Assembly: GCA_035532215.1 (NCBI GenBank)
Contig: DATKRK010000296.1
Span: forward strand, 1-20,067
Length of the DNA: 20,067 nt
DNA from: JAICIG01 sp035532215
Lineage (GTDB): Bacteria; Planctomycetota; Planctomycetia; Pirellulales; JAICIG01
Reading direction: 5' to 3'
Shown: positions 6,743 to 13,653 of the stretch, piece by piece
Layout: every line of letters begins with the position of its first letter
How positions within the stretch are numbered: the stretch's first letter is position 1
Made by a program: the position numbers and the translations under genes
Notes under the pieces: model-generated
Told to the model about the DNA's origin: nothing
Database searches by the model: none
The model's input: only the letters and a program-made list of their open reading frames with translations

Positions 6743-8569
6743 CTACCGCGGAATCGCGTACTCATCCAGCTTGCGATAGAGCGTGGCCCGGCCGATGCCC
6801 AACAGCCGGGCCGCCTCGGGCACGTTGCCCGCCGTGCGGCGCAACGCCTCGGCGATCAACTTGCGCTCCCAGTCGTCGATGCGCAGCGAATCCAGGCCGT
6901 TTTGCGAGGCCTCGCGCAAGCCGAGATCGCTGAGCTTGATCCCCTCGTCGCCGGCCAGCACCACGGCGCTGTCGATCACGTTGCGCAATTGTCGCACGTT
7001 GCCCGGCCACGAGTAGTCCAACAGTTTTCGCCGAGCGTCGTCGGCCAAGGGCAGATTCGGGCGACCGTGCTGCCGGCGGAAGTGATCGAGAAAGAAATCG
7101 ATCAGCCGGGCGATATCGTCGCCGCGCTCGCGCAACGGCGCCACGTGCAGCTCGAACACGCTCAGCCGGTAATACAGGTCTTCGCGGAATTTCTTCTCCG
7201 CGACGTAAGAGTGCAAGTCGCGATTGGTGGCGGCGATCACCCGCACGTCGACCTGCATCTCGGTCGTGGCGCCGACCGGCAGAAACGGATGCCCTTCCAG
7301 AATCCGCAGCAGCTTCGACTGCCCTAGCAAGCTCAGCTCGCCGACCTCGTCGAGAAACAACGTGCCCAGATCGGCCTGCTGAAAGAGTCCCTCATGGTCG
7401 CGGTCGGCCCCGGTGAACGAGCCGGCCTTATGGCCGAAGAGTTGGCTTTCCATCAATTCGGCGGGGATCGCCGCGCAGTTGACGGCCAACATGGGCCGGT
7501 CGGCGCGAGGGCTGGCGCGGTGTACGGCCCGCGCAACCAGTTCCTTGCCCGCGCCGCTCTCGCCGCGGATCAGCACGCAGCCGGTGGCCCGGCTGAGGCG
7601 GCCGATTTTGGCCTTCAGGTCGAGCATGGCCGGGCTTTCGCCGATCAACTCGTCGTAGCCCGGACTGCTCGCCTTGAGCCGCTCGAAATCGGTCTCCAGG
7701 CTCTCTTCCTTGCGGGCGCGGACCAAAGCGACGGTGGTGATGTTGGCCACCGAGATGGCGAAGTCGAAATGCGATTGGCGGAAGCGGCCTTGCTCCAAAT
7801 AAACGTGCATCGCCCCTAGAGCGCCGCCCGAGGCCATCAGCGGCACGCACAGCGCGTCGGCATAGTGCTCCAGCGCGTCTTCGGCGGCGTGCTGGTTGGC
7901 GATCCAGACGGCGTGCCCTTCTTCGCAGACCAGCCGCGTCAAGGGCTCGCTGAGCGTCACTTCGGCGGCCGCTTTCTCGGGGATCACCAGCTTGGGCTTC
8001 AATTGGCCTTCGTCGCTGACCCACAGAAAGCCCGCCACCGACGCCTTGGTGCGGTCTCGAAGCAGGTCGAGCGCGATCCGCATCAGTTCGTCGGGGTCGC
8101 TGCAGCCGAGCAGCTTGATCGAGAGCTGATACAGCAAGAGCAGCTCTTGGGCCTGCTCCGACTCGTAGAGCGCCGGCAGAGCGAACGAATCGGCGAAGGC
8201 GGCGCCGACGCTCGTCTCCTTGATCAAGGTCTGCGTCATGTTCAGATCGTTCGCCGTGCCGATCGTCGGCGGCTGCGCGCTCTGATGGAAGCTGAATTCG
8301 GTCGTGCCGACGCGCAGTTGGTGCCCTTCGTCGAGCGCGGCCTCGTCGATCTTCTGGCCGTTGACGAACGTGCCGTTGCGGCTGTTCGCGTCGCGCACCC
8401 ACCAAGCGCCGTTTTCACGGCTGAGCACCGCGTGGACGCGCGAACAAAGCGCATCGGTCAGCATGATCGTGCACTCGGCCCCGCGCCCGATGCGAGTTTT
8501 ATTGAGCGGGTCGAGCACCAGGCTGGCGCCTGCGCGCTGTCCGGCGGTGATCGTCAGATACGTATACAC
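6743..8569 (-). CDS. FHA-GAF-AAA+ sigma-54-type activator with Fis helix-turn-helix
   Basis: This 608-residue regulator has an N-terminal FHA domain (about 4-95; RIGRG 26-30, SRVH 43-46, NSRNGTFVNG 62-71), which binds phosphothreonine peptides. A GAF-like sensor region follows (about 136-287), then a sigma-54 AAA+ domain with Walker A GESGAGKE (336-343), a sigma-54-contact loop GSFTGA (383-388, where GAFTGA is usual), Walker B TLFLDEVGEL (403-412), arginine-finger region REDLYYRL (462-469) and WPGNVRQL (521-528). A Fis-type helix-turn-helix ends the protein (about 563-606). It should activate RNA polymerase with sigma-54 in response to phosphorylated partners or a small ligand. The GTG at 8567-8569 is chosen because the FHA domain begins at once and a TATAAT box lies 46 bases upstream; the alternative TTG at 8698 adds 43 unlikely residues encoded by a repeat. 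It has no receiver domain, so it is not a classical response regulator. Confidence 0.92.
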   Translation of the reverse strand: MYTYLTITAGQRAGASLVLDPLNKTRIGRGAECTIMLTDALCSRVHAVLSRENGAWWVRDANSRNGTFVNGQKIDEAALDEGHQLRVGTTEFSFHQSAQPPTIGTANDLNMTQTLIKETSVGAAFADSFALPALYESEQAQELLLLYQLSIKLLGCSDPDELMRIALDLLRDRTKASVAGFLWVSDEGQLKPKLVIPEKAAAEVTLSEPLTRLVCEEGHAVWIANQHAAEDALEHYADALCVPLMASGGALGAMHVYLEQGRFRQSHFDFAISVANITTVALVRARKEESLETDFERLKASSPGYDELIGESPAMLDLKAKIGRLSRATGCVLIRGESGAGKELVARAVHRASPRADRPMLAVNCAAIPAELMESQLFGHKAGSFTGADRDHEGLFQQADLGTLFLDEVGELSLLGQSKLLRILEGHPFLPVGATTEMQVDVRVIAATNRDLHSYVAEKKFREDLYYRLSVFELHVAPLRERGDDIARLIDFFLDHFRRQHGRPNLPLADDARRKLLDYSWPGNVRQLRNVIDSAVVLAGDEGIKLSDLGLREASQNGLDSLRIDDWERKLIAEALRRTAGNVPEAARLLGIGRATLYRKLDEYAIPR

Positions 8570-8614
8570 TGCCTGCCGAAATGCTCCGAGGAAAAGGCCG
8601 CTGTGCGAATTTGC

Positions 8615-8620
8615 ATTATA
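8615..8620 (-). promoter_or_regulatory. Consensus -10 box for the FHA regulator gene
   Basis: The minus strand reads TATAAT here, a perfect sigma-70 -10 hexamer in GC-rich surroundings. A start of transcription near 8607 would give a leader of about 38 bases before the GTG start. No good -35 box is visible at 16-18 bases. This box argues against the longer TTG-initiated form, since it would lie inside that coding region. Confidence 0.5.
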
Positions 8621-8657
8621 ACACCGCGATGGCCCGGTCGCAGCCGCCAAGGATCCG

Positions 8658-9056
8658 GGATTAAATAACCTCCTAAAGCCGAATGAAATCGTTCCCAATC
8701 GCTTGGCTATTGGGTTTGCGGCCGGTCGGGCATAGGAAAGCCATGCCTCGATGCTTACGGGTTCCTCTTCTCTGTTCCAGTTTTTTCCGCGTTTGGGAGC
8801 ACGTTACCGCTTGTTCTCGGGCGGCTCACGCGGCAGTGCGCGATGTTTTTCCACGACAACAGAGAAGAGGAACCCGTAGTCGCCGCGCAGCGAACCAAGC
8901 TGCCCGCGCGTCCAAAGAGCAGGCCGTCCTCCCAGCACTCGCTTCGGATACGATTCGCTGCCAGGACTCAATAACCTCCCAAATTCGACTGAAACTGTCC
9001 GCAGTCGCCTGGCTGTTGAATTTACACCCGGCCGGATGTGGGAAGTTATTTAATCC
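8658..9056. repeat. About 400-bp nested-repeat element, possibly a degenerate mobile element
   Basis: Terminal inverted repeats of 16 bp with one mismatch (8658-8673, ggattaaataacctcc, and 9041-9056) bound the region. Inside lie two diverged direct repeats of about 67 bp (8664-8730 and 8970-9036, roughly 73 percent identical by eye) and a perfect 21-bp inverted repeat (8756-8776 and 8858-8878) with an 81-base loop. The right-hand direct repeat is itself flanked by an 11-bp inverted pair with one mismatch (8970-8980, 9040-9050). No open frame in the region looks coding. The layout resembles a non-autonomous element or a structured RNA; I saw no convincing target-site duplication. It fills most of the gap between the FHA regulator and the lipoprotein gene. 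Confidence 0.6.
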
Positions 9057-9186
9057 TCGTTGCCAAGAGCGAGCGGCAGCCGCGCCCTCGGGATGACTCG
9101 ACCGGCAGCGGTGCGTCAAATTGCACGCCGCCTGACTCCGAAAGGCTGCGATGGCCCGAGCCGCGCAGCAGAAGGGCGACTCGCCG

Positions 9187-9657
9187 TCAGCGGGCGACAG
9201 CGTTCTTTTTCTCGCCCTTGCCGAGCATCGGCGGCGGCATCTCGGGCGGCGGTTTCGGGCCGCCGACGGTCGCCGGAGCGGGACGCTGAGGAACGCGCAT
9301 GCCGCGGTCCCAGATCTTGAGTTCGTATCGGCCGGCAACGCGTTGCACGTACCCGTCGTGATAGATCGTCGCCGACCACGTGCCCAAAAACGGCCAGATC
9401 GGCTTCTGCTTGACCTGCAGGCAATACAGATACTCGATTCCCAAGGTGTTGCCGTAGGTGCATTGGAAACCGTAGCTTTCCATCCGGCGCCGCGCTTGTT
9501 CGATCGGCATGCCATAGGGAATCAATTCTTCGATTCGCTGAGTGGTCATCGGCTCGTCTTCGGGCAGAAACAAGCGACCGCGCCCGCCGGTCGTCAATCT
9601 GCTGCAGCCGCCGGCCGCCAGGGCGCTTACGAGCAACGCGAAGCACAAAACTCGCAT
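9187..9657 (-). CDS. Small putative lipoprotein of unknown function
   Basis: This 156-residue protein has a typical export start (MRVLCFALLVSALAAGGC) with a candidate lipidated cysteine at 18; the lipobox is not ideal because alanine replaces leucine at -3. The mature part has TTQRIEELIPYGMPIEQARRRM (38-59), then a cysteine-containing strand region (GFQCTYGN, YLYCLQVKQKP) and ATIYHDGYVQRV, and ends in a proline-rich, likely disordered tail (about 123-146). The pattern of a helix after GMP/GM followed by beta strands recalls small BamE/SmpA-like lipoproteins, but this is only a resemblance. An AGGAGAAG ribosome binding site lies about 6 bases before the ATG at 9655-9657. Function is unknown; envelope location is the best inference. 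Confidence 0.8.
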   Translation of the reverse strand: MRVLCFALLVSALAAGGCSRLTTGGRGRLFLPEDEPMTTQRIEELIPYGMPIEQARRRMESYGFQCTYGNTLGIEYLYCLQVKQKPIWPFLGTWSATIYHDGYVQRVAGRYELKIWDRGMRVPQRPAPATVGGPKPPPEMPPPMLGKGEKKNAVAR

Positions 9658-9866
9658 GGTCTCTTCTCCTAACGGCGGTATCGGCCGAATCGCTTATAGC
9701 GGATGAACCGAGGATCGCGACGATGCGCGGTTTTCGGGCGACTGCCCCGGCGAGCTTGCGGCCCGCGCAAACTTTGCCGGCTGCGGCGGAAAAACTGGGA
9801 AGAGTCTGCGGGTTACGCCTGTCGCGACTCGTTAAACGCCACGGAGCTCCCCGGAGAGAGAGATGC

Positions 9867-12800
9867 TTACTTACAAGCCCGCAAGAACGTCACCAGGTCG
9901 GCCAGATCTTGCTGCGACAATTGCTGATCGAGTCCTTGGGGCATGATCGAGACCGTGCCGGGGCGCATCTCTTCGATGTTGTCGCGGGCAATGCGGAACT
10001 CTTCGGTCGGCCCCTTGGCCAGCACGACCTCGTCGGCGCCATCCTCGCGCAACAGGCCCATAAAGGTTCGCCCGTCCTCGGTCACGACCAGCATCGGCTC
10101 GAAGCTGCGCACCAGGCTGGCGCTGGGATAGACGATCGCTTCGAGCAAATCGCGAGGCTGGCGGACCTGGCCGATGCGCGTGAGATCGGGGCCCAGCCGG
10201 CCGCCCAGATAGCCGATCGCATGGCACGAGGAGCAGGCCGCCTTCGTGCTGTTGAACACCGCTTGACCGCGGCGAATATCCCCTGCGGGCAGACCGGCGA
10301 GCAGCTCTTCGAGCTTTGCTCGCTGCTCGACCAGGCCGACGTCGAGCCGGGCGTAGAGCTTTTCGGCCTGCGCTTGCACCGCGGCGGGATACTTGGCCAA
10401 CCGCGGCTTCAGCGTCTCGGCTCGCAAAGCGGAAAGGCCCGGCGAATCGTCGAGCGCGGCGACGACTTCAAGCCCCACTTCGGCGTCGGTCGTTTGCTCG
10501 AACGCCGCCAGCAGCCGATCGACCTCGAGCGGCCCGACGTCTCGCAACGCGCCGGCCAGCGCCAGCAGTTGCGGGCGATCGAGCTTCGCCTTCGACAGCA
10601 CTTCGACCGCCGCCAGCCGCACGGCCACCGGCCGCTCGGCATCCAATTGAGCGGTGAGAAATTCGAACACGGCGCCGCTTGCCGCGCCGATTCCGCCCGG
10701 CGCCGCGGCCAGCGCCGCCACGCGCAGTTCGTCGGCGCGATCGCCATCTTCGCCGACCTTCAGCAGGGCGCCGACCAGGCGCTCGTCGCGAGTCTTGGCG
10801 CCGCTGAAGGCCCGCACCGCGGCGACGGCCGCGGGCAGCAAATCCGCATCGCCGGCCGAAAGCGTCTGCATCAAAGCGGCGGTCCAAGCGGGCGGCAGTT
10901 CCTTCAGCTTCGATTGCGACATCGCCTTTAGCGCGCTCAATCGCTCGGCTTGCGAGGCGCGAGCTTCTTCGAGCCGCGCGGCGAGCAGCGACTGGATTTC
11001 CGCCGAACCGGCGAGTCGCGAAAGTTGCAATTCCAACTCGGCCCGCTCTTCGGCGCCCAGCGCCGGCGAAGCCAGCCGCTGGCGGAAGTGCTCGGCCAGT
11101 GCGCCGCCCCACTGCGGGCGGCGGCCGACGATCCAGGCCGCCGTTTGTTTGGCCGCCAGATTCGCAGAGGCGAGATAGGGCGCCACTACGCCGGCGGTCA
11201 GACCGCCCTCGGGCATCTGGTCGAGCGCCACCAGCGCCGCGCGCTGCGAGAGCACGTCGGGGCTGTTCAGTCCTTCGCGGGTCGCTTCCGGGTCGGCGAT
11301 TTCGATGAGTGCGTACGTCAGCGAGTGCTCCAACGCCCGATCGACGGGCTCGGCCGCGGCGGCCAGCAGCGCGGGCACGGCTGTTTTATCTTCCAATCGC
11401 CCCAGGGCTTCGGCCGCAGCCCGGCGGTTTTGGGCCGAATCGTTCTTAAGCATGGCGAGCAATTGCGGCAGCGCCTCGCGATCGCGGCGAACGCTCGTCG
11501 AGTGCAGTGCGGCCTGGCGGACCGTTTCCGAGTCGTCGGCCAGCGCCGTGCGAGCCACGCCACGCGCCTGCGCAGCGTCGATCCGCGTCGCCGCCCAAAC
11601 GGCGCCGAGCCTGGCGGCGGGCGAGCGGCCGCTGTCGACGACTTTCATCAGCGCCGGCACGGCTTCCTCGCCGCGGCGCCCAAGCGCCTCGATCGCGCGG
11701 CGCCGCACGGCGGGTCGCCGGTCGGCCAGTCGCTGGCTAAGCTCGTCGATCGAAGGCGCCGACCAATCGAGCTGCAGTCCGCGCGGATCGTCGACGCGCG
11801 GGGCGCCCGACCTCTTGATGCGATAGACGGCGCCCAGCACGTCGGGCTTGTGCAGTTGCGAGGTCGGGCAGCAGAGCTTGTACCAGCCGCCCGTGTCGAC
11901 CACGATCAGGCTGCCGTCGGCGTCTGCGAAGACGTCGGTCGGATGAAAGTCCTTCTGGTTCGAGACCAGAAAGTCGTGGTTCTCCGGCTGAAACATCGCC
12001 CCTTCGACCTTCAGGGCGTGCCGCGTGATCTTCTGCATGTTGAAGCAAGCGGCGAACAGGTTGTCTTGGTAATCGGCCCCGAACGCATCCGATTCGTAAC
12101 GCGCGAGCCCGCAGGGCGCCGCCGGCCCCAGGTGAACCAGCACCGGCATGACGTCTTCGCCCGTGCGCGGATGGCCGTCGAGCACGCCGTGAACCTTGCC
12201 ATAGACGCCGCCGTAGATGGCGTGGATCAGGCCGTCGCGCAAGCCACCGCCCGGATGCTGCAAGAAGGTGGTGGTGAACACGCGCTCGCCGCCGGGCGTG
12301 AACACGACGTCGACCGGGTTGTCCATGCCGCCGGTCATCACCGGCTCGATGCCGGAGCCGTCGGGCCGGCAGCGAAAGATGTGCGAAGCCTTGGTCGTCC
12401 ACGGCGCCTTGCCGGGCCGCTCGTAGGTTTGCTCGGCGAAGGCGCCTTTGCACCAATAGATCCAGCCGTCGGGGCCCAGATACGGGCCGTGCAGGTCGTT
12501 GGCGCAGCCGGTCAGCGTTTTGCCTTGAAACCATTCCTCGCGGCGTTCGGCCACGCCGTCGCCGTCGGCGTCGGTCAGCTTCCAGATGCTCGGCGGGGCG
12601 GCGACGTAGAGCGAGCCGTCGAACCACATCACGCCTTCGGGAAACATCATCCGATCGGCGAACACCGTACGGCGGTCGAAGCGGCCGTCGCCATCGATGT
12701 CTTCGAGCCGCACGATGCGGTGCGGCTTCTGTTCGAGCTGCACTTGCACTTTGTCGTTCGAACCCGACGAATCGGCCACGTACAGCCGTCCTTGCTCGTC

Positions 12801-12986
12801 GAAATCGGCGACGATCGGTCGATCGACCAGCCCCGGTCCGGCGGCCTGTTCGATCTCGAAGCCAGCCGGCAACGTGAAGACGTGGCCGTTGAGCTTGACT
12901 TCATCCGCGCCGCCGGGCGAGCCGACCAAGAGCGCATTGAGGGAGGCAAGGAACGCGATCAAGGCGAAACGCTTCGAGAGCGGCAT
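9867..12986 (-). CDS. PVC-type membrane-bound dehydrogenase with HEAT repeats and c-type cytochrome
   Basis: This 1039-residue exported protein shows the three-part architecture found in planctomycetes and their PVC relatives. After a signal peptide (MPLSKRFALIAFLASLNALL, cut near 27) comes a propeller-like dehydrogenase domain (about 30-395) with calcium-binding-like loops DIDGDGRFD (96-104) and DADGDG (139-144), and HPTDVFADADGSLIVVDTGGWY (348-369). A long run of HEAT-type helical repeats follows (about 410-880). The C-terminus is a class I cytochrome c domain with haem motif CSSCH (918-922) and a candidate axial methionine at 1015 (SIMPQG). It probably oxidises a sugar-like substrate outside the cytoplasm and passes electrons to the haem; the substrate is unknown. 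A longer form starting at 13067 adds 27 residues, but the internal ATG at 12984-12986 places the signal peptide at the N-terminus and is preferred. Confidence 0.92.
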   Translation of the reverse strand: MPLSKRFALIAFLASLNALLVGSPGGADEVKLNGHVFTLPAGFEIEQAAGPGLVDRPIVADFDEQGRLYVADSSGSNDKVQVQLEQKPHRIVRLEDIDGDGRFDRRTVFADRMMFPEGVMWFDGSLYVAAPPSIWKLTDADGDGVAERREEWFQGKTLTGCANDLHGPYLGPDGWIYWCKGAFAEQTYERPGKAPWTTKASHIFRCRPDGSGIEPVMTGGMDNPVDVVFTPGGERVFTTTFLQHPGGGLRDGLIHAIYGGVYGKVHGVLDGHPRTGEDVMPVLVHLGPAAPCGLARYESDAFGADYQDNLFAACFNMQKITRHALKVEGAMFQPENHDFLVSNQKDFHPTDVFADADGSLIVVDTGGWYKLCCPTSQLHKPDVLGAVYRIKRSGAPRVDDPRGLQLDWSAPSIDELSQRLADRRPAVRRRAIEALGRRGEEAVPALMKVVDSGRSPAARLGAVWAATRIDAAQARGVARTALADDSETVRQAALHSTSVRRDREALPQLLAMLKNDSAQNRRAAAEALGRLEDKTAVPALLAAAAEPVDRALEHSLTYALIEIADPEATREGLNSPDVLSQRAALVALDQMPEGGLTAGVVAPYLASANLAAKQTAAWIVGRRPQWGGALAEHFRQRLASPALGAEERAELELQLSRLAGSAEIQSLLAARLEEARASQAERLSALKAMSQSKLKELPPAWTAALMQTLSAGDADLLPAAVAAVRAFSGAKTRDERLVGALLKVGEDGDRADELRVAALAAAPGGIGAASGAVFEFLTAQLDAERPVAVRLAAVEVLSKAKLDRPQLLALAGALRDVGPLEVDRLLAAFEQTTDAEVGLEVVAALDDSPGLSALRAETLKPRLAKYPAAVQAQAEKLYARLDVGLVEQRAKLEELLAGLPAGDIRRGQAVFNSTKAACSSCHAIGYLGGRLGPDLTRIGQVRQPRDLLEAIVYPSASLVRSFEPMLVVTEDGRTFMGLLREDGADEVVLAKGPTEEFRIARDNIEEMRPGTVSIMPQGLDQQLSQQDLADLVTFLRACK

Positions 12987-13310
12987 GTTGATTATCTCAA
13001 CGCAAATTTGCGGCAAGCCGCATTGGACGATGTAAGGTGGTGCGAGGCAAAACCATGCGAGCTTCAAGTTTATTGCGCTGGCGGTCTTGGAGCAACTAGC
13101 TCGGATTATTCGTCAGCCCACGCCAACCCGAAGCGCAAGCGAGGCGGAGCAAAGCACCTACCTCGCTGGCGCTTCGGGTTTGTATGGAGCGCTTTGTCAA
13201 GTAATGGTTGGGCTGATGAATAATCCGGGCTAGCTCGGGGGCGAGAGCCTTCAAGGCGGGCGGCAACAGAAGGCGCTGCGGCGCCGAGGAGCTGATTCGC
13301 CTTTCACAAC
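12987..13310. other. Gap upstream of the dehydrogenase, holding a nested palindrome
   Basis: No coding sequence is supported here. The main content is the nested palindrome at 13096-13233, listed separately. The stretch 12987-13095 would hold the leader and promoter of the minus-strand dehydrogenase gene, but I could not identify a convincing -10/-35 pair. The stretch 13234-13310 shows nothing recognisable. Confidence 0.5.
13096..13233. repeat. Nested two-level palindrome upstream of the dehydrogenase gene
   Basis: Outer arms 13096-13120 and 13209-13233 (25 bases each) match at 23 positions; the two differences can form G-U pairs in RNA of one strand. Inner arms 13125-13144 (aacccgaagcgcaagcgagg) and 13161-13180 match at 19 of 20. 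The asymmetric arrangement leaves 4 bases between arms on the left and 28 on the right. From general knowledge, the inner sequence resembles a short palindromic motif dispersed in many Pirellulales genomes. It lies about 110 bases before the dehydrogenase start, so it may bound its promoter region. Confidence 0.85.
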
Positions 13311-13628
13311 CTATGTTTGACGAGCGTCAACCGGGAGTCTCGAAGAAGCGCCCGGCGAACCGCCCGCCGCACGCGCCTGAGACGCGCGGTCGATCGCGCC
13401 GCGATGTGGATTCGGTTGCGCCAATTCCGGCGAATTAGCGTTCGGTGGCGGGCCGATTCCCGTTTCATAAATCGGATGTCCGGCGCCCGTGAAGAGGCGG
13501 CGAAAGAATTCGTGGTTCGCTTGCTCCGTCGCCAGGTCGTCGCGGGTGCGGAAGCCGTTCCGTCTGCGTTCAATTCCAGCGTGCGCGTGCTGCCCGACGC
13601 TCCCTGATTTGCAGCGGCGGCTTTCTGT
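13311..13628 (-). pseudogene. Start-less open frame with coding character, probable gene remnant
   Basis: On the minus strand a frame stays open for 105 codons between a TAA at 13629-13631 and a TAG at 13311-13313. It has no ATG, GTG or TTG, so it cannot be a standard intact gene. Its translation is not the arginine-rich type of a shadow frame: it contains GFRTRDDLATEQANHEFFRR, then GAGHPIYETGIGPPPNANSP and a Ser/Ala/Gly-rich tail, and codon third positions favour G and C. It reads in the same direction as the kinase gene and lies just after it. The likely reading is the 3' remainder of a gene that lost its 5' end. I do not recognise the family. A chance open frame in GC-rich DNA remains possible. 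Confidence 0.35.
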
Positions 13629-13653
13629 TTAAACCGCTCAAGCGAGGAACCTG

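Noticed and set aside
6553..6765. Minus-strand repeat-encoded small protein
   Set aside because: The frame exists only because a 20-bp repeat reads through in all phases. It has no binding site and overlaps the regulator stop.
8658..9056. Complete insertion sequence
   Set aside because: It has terminal inverted repeats, but no open frame inside resembles a transposase and the block is only about 400 bp.
10950..13223. A 757-codon plus-strand open frame opposite the dehydrogenase
   Set aside because: It is antisense to HEAT, propeller and signal-peptide regions with clear motifs and runs into the palindrome at 13096-13233. It shows no domain of its own.
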